This document shows positions 55,985 through 64,000 of a DNA stretch of 64,000 nucleotides, one piece after another. The stretch lies in assembly GCA_029891345.1 (NCBI GenBank), contig CM056994.1, positions 227,780,991-227,844,990 on the forward strand. The letters run 5' to 3'. The first letter of the stretch is position 1. Each line of letters opens with the position of its first letter. The DNA comes from Dryococelus australis (taxonomy: Eukaryota > Arthropoda > Insecta > Phasmatodea > Phasmatidae). A program made the translations under genes and the position numbers. The notes beneath the pieces are model-generated. The model was given only the letters and a program-made list of their open reading frames with translations. It ran no database searches and was not told the origin of the DNA.

Positions 55985-57640
55985 CCAATGTCTTGATGAA
56001 TGCAGTATTTATGATATCACCGCCAATCACACAAAATCTAATATTGCCTTGCCTAGTGAGGGTTGTCAGCCATACTCATACGTCAGCTCACTCCCGATGC
56101 ATTATTTTGGCTACCGAATTCCATGATTCGAACCGTGAAAAATAAATAAAGTGAAAAAGATTGAGTAACTGATAGGCGGCTATACATAACAAAAATGCAG
56201 GCACTTCACCATCACGTGTTTTATTACACTTATTCACCCATTGGGGCACATATATTTATACCACCGCTATACAAGCCAAACAGGCTTTTAAACTGCAAAA
56301 GAAAAAGCCATAGGGCCTACAAGGATAAATTGTACTTTATGCTTCGGCCGTGTAAAATACGGCCCAATATGTGAATGACCGAGTACTCCTCTTGGCTAAA
56401 ATCGAGAAAAGGTACCAGTAAGTTATGTTAAATATACAGAACTGCATGATGATTGAAAGAACAAACTTGCAATACCCAGAGCATGCGACGCGGTGGTCGT
56501 CTCATGAAGTCTACGACACTACTACTTCCTCGTTGGCATGGAGCCTGCTCACTTGCTGATGCTCCCTCCCAAGTCATCACATGACATAATTACACAGAAA
56601 TGAATTAAATTGAATGAGATGATACTAATCCTACAATGGCAATGGGATGAACCTTAAAACAAACCCTTATTAACAAAGCACAACTACACACAATAAAAAT
56701 ATATCAATACATATTCCTGTTCAACAGCGCTGCATTTCCGTTGCAACCTAACCTCACCTGCTTTCTTGGTGAACATGTAACACAGTCTTTATCGGGCCTC
56801 TCCCTAATAAAGTTTATTGTGTCCACATGTATTATATCCCTGTTAAAGACCTTGAGTTCATATTTAGTTAACCATATATAATGTTAAAATAGATTTGCAT
56901 ATATTAGCATCGTTTGTGCCCCGAGTCTGTGCATGACAGTCCACCTTAGTGCGAGGTTGCATAACATAACCTCAGAGGGCAGTATTTCAAAACTGGCAGT
57001 ACTGTCTTTACTGGATAAACATAATTTAAGTAAATGAAACTATCTGAGAACTCTTAATGTGCATTATAACTGACTTGATTAATTATAAATAATATTACTG
57101 AACGTAATACTCACCACAGCGGTTTTGTGTGTGGCCGTTTCAAGAACTACACAAAATGGAGTCTCCTGCGCCCAAATTCAAAACTTTAAGAAATAAATAC
57201 AATGCTACATGACAGTAAAAATTCACTAAATGATAATATAAATGATAATATATAAGGGAGAATATTTGCCTCGTACTTACATAGGGTACAAAGTAACATG
57301 GGACGAATAAAACAACACTACTTAGCAAACATACACATTACACTGAAAACATAATATTGGAAATATAAACATTGGCACATAGCCATCACCATTGGACATG
57401 CCGTGTTGTTTTGATCTGGCCTGCTGTAATCACCAGGGACATCACACATTCAAGTAATTTTCACTATCATCTTATTATTAATTCATTTTTTTTATCCCAT
57501 GTGATGTGTTGTGGGAACTGGCCAGCCAACCAACGGCCAGCCCGTGCAAGTAACAGCAGTAGCATCTTGGTCAGTCGTGGGTATGGATGCGTGTCACGCC
57601 ACTCCTGGAATTTCACCATTTTCTAAGAATAATTTAGTGT
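55985..57640. other. spacer between two head-to-head gypsy elements
   Basis: AT-rich, with CCTAACCTCACC-type insect motif at 56,748. TTTTGATCTGGCCTGCT at 57,410 is identical to 49,798-49,814, in a wider ~33-bp similarity. No gene recognised. Confidence 0.4.
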
Positions 57641-57779
57641 ATCAATGATTTTTTATATTTATTACAGAACCCTTATTTATAAGAAGATACATGCATCTGT
57701 CAAGACCCAGCCACTGCCAATTATAGGCAGAAGGAGAAACAAAAGATTAATGCAGAAATTTGCAACAGCACATGGCCTG

Positions 57780-59500
57780 AATCAGTGTGGGTTGGCTGGA
57801 AGATGTATGCAACACCTGTCTGAAAACACGTGTAGCTAAAGGTTTTAAAAATCCAGTCTGCCACCATATTTTTGCAAGTTCTCAGCAACTGCCAAGAACT
57901 ACCACCATTATATATGCTCATTCCAAGCGTATCTACCACGACGAGTACATCACCATGCAAGAGCGGGCTATACTTAAGGACAACCAGTAAATTCAGTGTA
58001 ACAAATGCATTTCCGAGCCTAACACCATCAAATCTCCACTCTGGCAAGACAGCGCCCCTGTATCAACATGTGGCAACAGTGCTACACCACAAATTCCATC
58101 ACCCATGACACATACAATGGCTGGCGGCAACGAGATAAGTGAACCATGGAGTTTTCAACCAAGGAGTCGTGAGATACCAACCCCTTGCACCACAGTTGAT
58201 ATTACCAGGACCACCACAACTGTATACCCCGCTACTTCAGGAGGCGCCAGCAACTGCAATGTGTACATCTACAGCCACTATACTACCTTAGACTAATGAG
58301 ACATGCATGCATAGTTGAAAGCAAACAAAAACTCCGACAAGCTTCCAGTTGTTGGCAATTATACCAGTATGGCGAACAAAGACCTACATAATTTCTTGCG
58401 GAATTGCGAGAAGAGACTGAACAAGTACGGTGTGGGACAGGAGGATTGACCACACTGCATTGGGAAGAAACTCTTCGGCATCGCCTTGAAAAGGTGGCAT
58501 GGGATTACGCGCTACAATATATCGTGACAGGAGTTCAGCAGCGCATTCAATTATCGCTTCTCCAACACCTTCACATTGTTGCAGGCATGAAGTCAAGTAA
58601 TTATGATGGAGCAAGGAGAGGAGTCTTTGTACTACTTTATAACTCACAATATCAGCCTGGTCAGGGCGTACCACATGGAACTTGCCCTGTGAGATTGTGG
58701 CCAGCTCCGCGAGGTCTGAGTATCGGACTGCTTGCCCCAGTTATCCACATGACAGAAACGGTATTCATCCAGACTGCATTATTCCTCGATGCCAGCATTA
58801 GCACCCGACCGATCCGCAAACATGGTACAGCACAGCCACGCCGCGATCGTGACGTCGTGAAAACCAAAGACACCAACAAGGAACCAGCATCCAGGAATGC
58901 CGAACCAGTGATGGGGGGGGAGGAAAAGTGTAAACATGAAACCCAGTGCGCATGAACATGAGGGTGAAAATCGTGTCGTTCCACTCACACCCGGGGGACT
59001 GAGGGCACCCCCTGCAAGTGGTGTGGAGGCCCCCCTCCCTGGAACAATCATTGTCAGACTTGGGCAGACTACATCCAGGCAGGAGAACCCCACAAACAAC
59101 ACCAACCGCCGCCACAGGGAAGCAGATGTCAGGGGTAGGGCCACATGACGCCATTCATACCAGCCAGTCCGCATTTTAACCAGGTCAAACTCCACAGCAC
59201 ATCATTCTCACCCAGATCATCAGTAACCACAGCAGTTTCATTCACATCACCATCCTCATGCTCACCCATGCCGAGCACTTATAGACACCGCCGCTTTACA
59301 CAACCTTGTGCACTCATCTGTCATACATCCACGAGATATCCAGCCAGATCAAAATATAGTATGATTAGTTACCCGCCACCACTCGGGCCAGATTGCTGGG
59401 GAAGCAATAATAATAGTGCATATATGGGACATTGAAACCAAAACAGCAGTCTTTGTGTCCGACGAGCTGAGGAAAGACGTTATCCTGGGATTCCCTGGCT
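57780..59500 (+). pseudogene. gypsy-3 gag and protease region
   Basis: NTCLKTRVAKGFKNPVC and HSKRIYHDEYITMQERA correspond to NNCLKPQWAKGLINQAC and CKCVYHEGFIMPWERTM of gypsy-2, fixing the gag start. A 183-codon open stretch at 58,404-58,955 reads LREETEQVRC and HRLEKVAWDYALQYIV; it is helical and has no clear zinc knuckle. The frame at 59,400-59,520 (ETKTAVFVSDELRKDVILGF, PWLID) resembles the end of a retropepsin (DVILGxPWL). Many shifts. Confidence 0.6.
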
Positions 59501-59589
59501 GATAGACCAGAACACCATCGTCGAAACAGTTGTGCGACACATCCATTTTGGTCATATGGAGAGATGCACTGTGTACAACTTGGAAGCCA

Positions 59590-61160
59590 AGCCAACTAAT
59601 AATGCACCCGCCGTCCAGCTGGATGACCTAGATCACGACGTGCGCCAGTAGTACCGGGATGCAATGCAATGACTGCTGGACAAGCGATGCCATGTTTTCA
59701 CGGTCGCCGACCCCCTGCAACGCACAACAGTGGCAGAGCACCATATTTCTCTTACAACTACATCACCCATCTTCGACAACCCACGCTGCTGCTGCTACTA
59801 TCCCTACCAATGCGAAATTATCCGAGATAAGATCACAGAAACGCTACAGGAAGGCATCACTGAGCCACCTGAAAGAGCGTACAACTCCGTTATCACTCTG
59901 GCACTAATCAAAGATGGCATGTGGCGGTTCTGTGTAGATTTCCACCGCCTGAACCTCGCAACCTGCAGTGCACCACCACCATAAATCCATATCCAGGACA
60001 CTCTAAACAAGCTCAGATGTGCGAAGGTAATCACCACCATTGACCTTCGCAGAGGCTACAGGCAAATCCTAGTGAAACAAGTTGATCGCCACAAGACTGC
60101 CTTCATCGTACTGGACAATCGCAGCTTTCAATTCTGCACCATGCCTTTTGGATTGAAATGCATGTCATCCACCTCACAAGCTATGATGTTGCAAGAGCTA
60201 GATGAGCTCATAGGACATTGTGCATTAGCGTACTTAGATGACATCATTCTGTGGTCGGAATCATGGCCAGAACACATCCAGCATATTTCGCTTGTGTTTG
60301 AACGCCTTGCAATAAATGGTCTGAACTGTGCAAACCACAGGTGCCATATTGGAAAACCAAACATCCAGTTCCTGGGACACCTCATCAGCGAGAATGGGAT
60401 ACACCCAACACCCGAACAGCTCAACCCGATAGAAGACTACCCCGTCCCCGCCACACAGAAGCAGGTATGCAATTTTTTTGGCCTAATCAACTGGCTGTGG
60501 GAGTACATTAAGGACTTTGCCATAATCACCACCCTGCTGACTGAGCTAATGTCCCCAAACGTCAGATTCAAATGGCAAATGGCACAGCAATCCAGTTTCG
60601 AACAAGTAAAAAAGAGTTTCCACGAGTGTCTGACGCTGGTGCAATACGATTCCGCCAAACATCTGTATGTACGAACTTATGCCAGCAAAAAAGGACTATG
60701 AGTTGTCACATTCTAGCTTGCAGACAATGAGGAACATAACATTATCGACTTTGGCAGTGCGAAGTGTGGCCCAGTAGAGCGGCACTACGATGTCAATGAA
60801 CGCAAGTGTGTGGCTGTAGACTGGAGTTTCAAGAAATACCGACAGCTCTTGTAATGCCAATACTTCACACTACAGACCGACAACTGCTGCCTACTGTTGT
60901 TACACAGCATGCGAGTAAGTCACAGCAAGTTGACGCACTGGGCACTACTATTGCAGGCATACGACTTCGAGGTACAACACATAATGGGCGAGGAGAATCA
61001 GCTGGCCGACCACTTGTCATGGTCTCCAGGCGAGTCGATTGCTGAGGAAAAGGAGTACTGGAAACAGTATAACCCCCCTCCCCAGACAATTGAACATGCA
61101 CCACGCAACAGTGCACCAATATCAGCGTGTTACCCGCGCCACCCTTATTGGATGATGTGA
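59590..61160 (+). pseudogene. gypsy-3 reverse transcriptase and RNase H
   Basis: QLDDLDHDVRQ and HVFTVADPLQRTTVAEHHIS lead in. The core has EPPERAYNSVITLALIKDGM, FCVDFHRLNLATCSAPPP and TTIDLRRGYRQILVKQVDRH. FQFCTMPFGLKCMS and the catalytic YLDDIILWSESW follow (60,232), then FLGHLISENGIHPTPEQLNP. The stretch 60,072-60,701 is 209 codons without a stop. RNase H has LYVRTYASKKGL (the usual D is Y here), RHYDVNERKCVAVDWSFKKY and EVQHIMGEENQLADHLSW. Confidence 0.9.
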
Positions 61161-61184
61161 GAAGACAGGCAATACGTTCCCAAG

Positions 61185-62170
61185 AAACATGTCATATTTC
61201 ACAAAAATGAAACTTGCCTGCCAGCAACACCTTACAGAGCAGTGGCGTGCGTTTCATGAGAGTCTACAGTCGCTTGTAAACACTACTAGTGAAGTATGGA
61301 GGACATATGTACTGGAGGGCGCACAGAACTTTGTTTTGCAGTATGCCCATTCCAATAATGTAGCGGGACACCCAGGTGCCGCCCAGATGTTGTAATATTT
61401 TTTCTGGCCAAATTTATCAACACAATTACGAAAGTTTGTCAGGGAGTGTATTACATGTAAACATTACAAGAGTAGGACAACTGATGGGACTCAAAAACAA
61501 CAACAACCCAGAGTACCCAGCGAACCTTTTGAAACCATGCCATTAGATTTAATGGATCCTTATCGGTGTAAGCTTAAGGGTAAAATTGTGGAAAACGATT
61601 TCATCATCTGCTGCAGCTGCCTCAGGACACTTCTCAGTGACAATGGCACGCAATTCACGAGAAAAGTTTGGAGAGAGACGCGCAAATGATGGGGCATGCA
61701 ACACCACACCACAGCAGTTTATTATCTACATAAAAAACCCCAACAGAACGGCGTAACCAAGATCTGAAAACATAACTACGTCTACAAGGGGGTGATAATC
61801 ATGCATCCTGGGCTGAACACCTGCCTGCATCATTATTCACTTTATGAACCCGCGTCAACTTGGCTATGGGGATGACACCTGCCCAGCTGCTCCAGGGCCG
61901 TGACCTTCCTCTACCCGGAGAGTTTCGCAGCGGGGCAAGAGATCGCGCCACCAGTTCAAGAGTTGGAGAAGGAAGAGAGGGGAAGCACGAGATAACCAAT
62001 GCAAATACATAGTGGTGTGGCTGCCGACCCCCCTCCCACTTTCCAGTTACAACCAGGGCAACATGTCTATATGTACACGGACCCGCAGTCAACTGCAACT
62101 AAGAACTACTGTGCAGGCTTTGCGGAAAAGTGGACAGGACTTCATACAAACATGCAAGTCATCGGCGCCA
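61185..62170 (+). pseudogene. gypsy-3 integrase, core deletion
   Basis: Zinc module VLQYAHSNNVAGHPGAAQML ... CITCKHYKSRTTDGTQ, first Asp in MPLDLMDPYRCKLKGK, then directly LLSDNGTQFTRKVW (second Asp). The 60-odd residues normally separating the two are reduced to about 20, so part of the core is deleted. After further shifts the C-terminal domain reads LQPGQHVYMYTDPQS and FAEKWTGLHTNMQVIG. Confidence 0.75.
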
Positions 62171-62794
62171 CCAATTGATTGGCAGGAGCTCAGCAGTTTT
62201 CCATCGAGGCACGTTTCGATTGGCTAGTATCGGCGTCGCGATGCTGGACATCGCCACATCTCCCTCCCCTTTGGGATGGGGAGGGTGATGGGGGAAATAT
62301 GCCCAACAATCTACACCATACCAGCGCATCAAAGACTCCAGCTGAACATGTCGAGCCAACTGCATGTGTCACTACGACACCCGACGCCTCGGCACCTACA
62401 TGGGAACTAGGGCATGATAGCGAAAACACCAGCGCCAGACAGCCGTCGTGTATCCGGACACCTGTGAGAAAACCTCATTCCACACCTGGCCCCTTGTCAT
62501 CAGCGGGGGAGTCATCAGTGGGAACAATGGCATCGGCTTCGGACATGCCACTCAAACGTGTCGGGGATGCCCACTTCGCCCAAGGTCTGTAAAAGAGGAG
62601 ACTGACCCAAGAAGGGCCATATAGTCGAGGGCTCTGTAGGGCGAAGGGCAGAGGCGTGATGTAATCTGCAGCCTTCCCATGGAGCCCTGCCCAAGCCGCC
62701 CGACCTGTATTCCTCGCAACACTAGTTCCCGTACGAGCAAGCTATTTGTTGTTTTGACGATGACCACATGTTTTCTGTTGCCTGAGTAGACTGT

Positions 62795-63001
62795 ATGATG
62801 TCAGGTACAAGGTGTGCTGTTGCAGATTGCAACAATAGTTTAGATAAAATGAAATTTCACTGCAATTTAATTTCTTATCATAGATTTCCGAAGGATGGGC
62901 GGAAAACGGAATGGATCTTTAAATGTAGAAAATAAGACAAATTAAACCCAGATACATCTTACACCTGCTTTCAACACCTCGAAGAAAATGTCGAGTTTTG
63001 A
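62795..63001 (+). pseudogene. THAP-domain protein, N-terminal part
   Basis: MMSGTRCAVADCNN starts the C2CH zinc finger (CxxxxC here). ISYHRFPKDGRKTEWIFKCR follows, with the HxFP core and the conserved Trp, then DKLNPDTSYTCFQHLEENVE with the final C and H. All eight hallmark positions of a THAP DNA-binding domain are present in order. A single TAA lies between KCRK and DKLN, and a TGA follows EENVEF, so the frame ends at the domain boundary. THAP domains occur in P-element-type transposases and in host proteins; no further domain was found downstream. It lies 190 bp after the gypsy-3 end. Confidence 0.75.
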
Positions 63002-63009
63002 AACAAGTT

Positions 63010-64000
63010 TAGGAGGATAAATATATCTGGTATTGATATCTAACAATTCCCAAATTATTTGGACAGCTATAATAGACAGTAAAATATCTTTCTGCAGCAT
63101 TATAATTATCTTGAACTCCCGGCTCATAACGATTTTTCTTGTTATTGATGTCTGCTTCTGGTTTTTGATTCCGAACTGACAATTCGAATTGAACTTTCGA
63201 ATTCAACAATGAAGCCACACTACAACATTGAAAAGTTTTCCTAGAATTACGGAAGAGTACTGGTAAAAATGTATCCAGAAACCTCCGTAATATTACAGAC
63301 ACACATTTTTTTCCAGTAATGGACTTTCCTTGAATTTATGGAACTTTTCGTGTATCTTTTAAATTATTTTACAGTGACATGCTATGTGGTGTTCCAAATA
63401 TTGCATTATTGTCGTGGTCACTGTAAAGTGAGGACTTTTGAGGCCTTAGATATTTTTTGTTTTCAGCCTTTTTTATCCTTTAACTAAATTTTCAAATGAA
63501 TACTGCCATGTATGTAATATATGCTGTGTATATATTTCACCATACTAGGAAGTTAACACATAGGGTTAAAGTATCACACATTTATTGACTGTTATTCCAA
63601 ATGAGAGGGCTTTTAAAAGTGCTCACTTTACCGTGAATAGCCTAGACAAGGATGTTGCACAGTGTAAAAGAAATAGATTAAATAATTTATGTCAATTTTG
63701 TCTTGAAGCGGGATTTTAATAGAAATAAAAATGTTTTAACATCACGCCCTGTTCATCCACCATACTTATATGCGGATACTTCACATATATTGTTAATATT
63801 TTCAATAATATACACGTACTTTTTCAATCTTCCGTACAGTTGAAGTGTTTGAAGCGATGCCGTCTATTACAAAGTGCTTTTTCTATCTCGTGATGTTTAA
63901 AATTACACCATTTGAGATGCAAATGTTTTTAAAGGCACAGGAACAAACTTTTTTCATTTTACAGTGGTTAAGTAAACTTAGTGTATACTTAGCACTATTT
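63010..64000. other. end of window, no gene recognised
   Basis: AT-rich. TCACTGTAAAGTGAGGAC at 63,418 and GTGCTCACTTTACCGTGA at 63,616 form an imperfect inverted pair about 20 bp long. A 97-codon minus-strand frame at 63,009-63,302 has no motif. Confidence 0.4.

Larger units (their letters stand above)
57640..62640 (+). mobile_element. Ty3/gypsy retrotransposon 3, sibling of gypsy-2
   Basis: Plus-strand gag, protease, reverse transcriptase, RNase H and integrase in normal order, the same family as gypsy-2 but in opposite orientation. No LTR pair was found for it. It ends near 62,600 after a Ser/Thr/Pro-rich 3' frame. Confidence 0.75.

Overview
This window looks like arthropod, probably insect, nuclear DNA. 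It is AT-rich and almost entirely made of decayed mobile DNA. Three things support this: core promoters pair a TATA box with a TCAGT initiator at about 30 bp, which is the arthropod pattern; there is a first exon typical of an insect cytochrome P450; and the transposon families (mariner/Tc1, hAT/ZMYM1-like, Polinton, Ty3/gypsy) are those common in insect genomes. No bacterial operons, CRISPR arrays or rRNA genes were seen. Nearly every long coding region carries stops or frameshifts.

Layout. 0.5-2.4 kb: mariner/Tc1-like remnant between ~220-bp inverted repeats. 3.0-8.4 kb: G-rich minisatellites and low-complexity DNA. 8.4-12.05 kb: first copy of an unrecognised multi-gene cassette (genes A, B, C), its C gene split by a 1.75-kb insertion. 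12.05-14.6 kb: possible LTR plus a gag-like reading frame. 15-20.2 kb: a tRNA-derived SINE, fold-back elements and dispersed repeats. 21.3 kb: first exon of a P450 on the minus strand. 23.69-36.05 kb: a complete but decayed 12.4-kb Polinton/Maverick with TIRs, PolB, capsid genes, packaging ATPase, integrase, adenovirus-like protease and a tail-fibre-like gene; a Tc1 fragment sits inside it. 37.8 kb: array of 38-bp units carrying a tRNA-like A box. 39.6-46.2 kb: second, longer copy of the cassette (A, B, C1, C2, C3, D), with a hAT transposon inserted in gene B and flanked by an 8-bp target duplication. 46.3-62.6 kb: three Ty3/gypsy elements, two of them close relatives lying head to head. 62.8 kb: THAP zinc-finger exon or transposase start.

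The strongest candidate for an undescribed system is the cassette at 8.4-12.05 and 39.6-46.2 kb. Two diverged copies keep the same gene order, the same promoter architecture (GCCATTTT motif, TATA, TCAGT initiator) and the same protein motifs. In the longer copy, gene C is tandemly triplicated, and C2 and C3 each have their own CCAAT/TATA/initiator promoter packed against the preceding stop codon. Compact genes, promoter-per-gene layout and tandem paralogues suggest an endogenous DNA virus or a multi-gene mobile element, but I do not recognise the proteins, so this remains inference.
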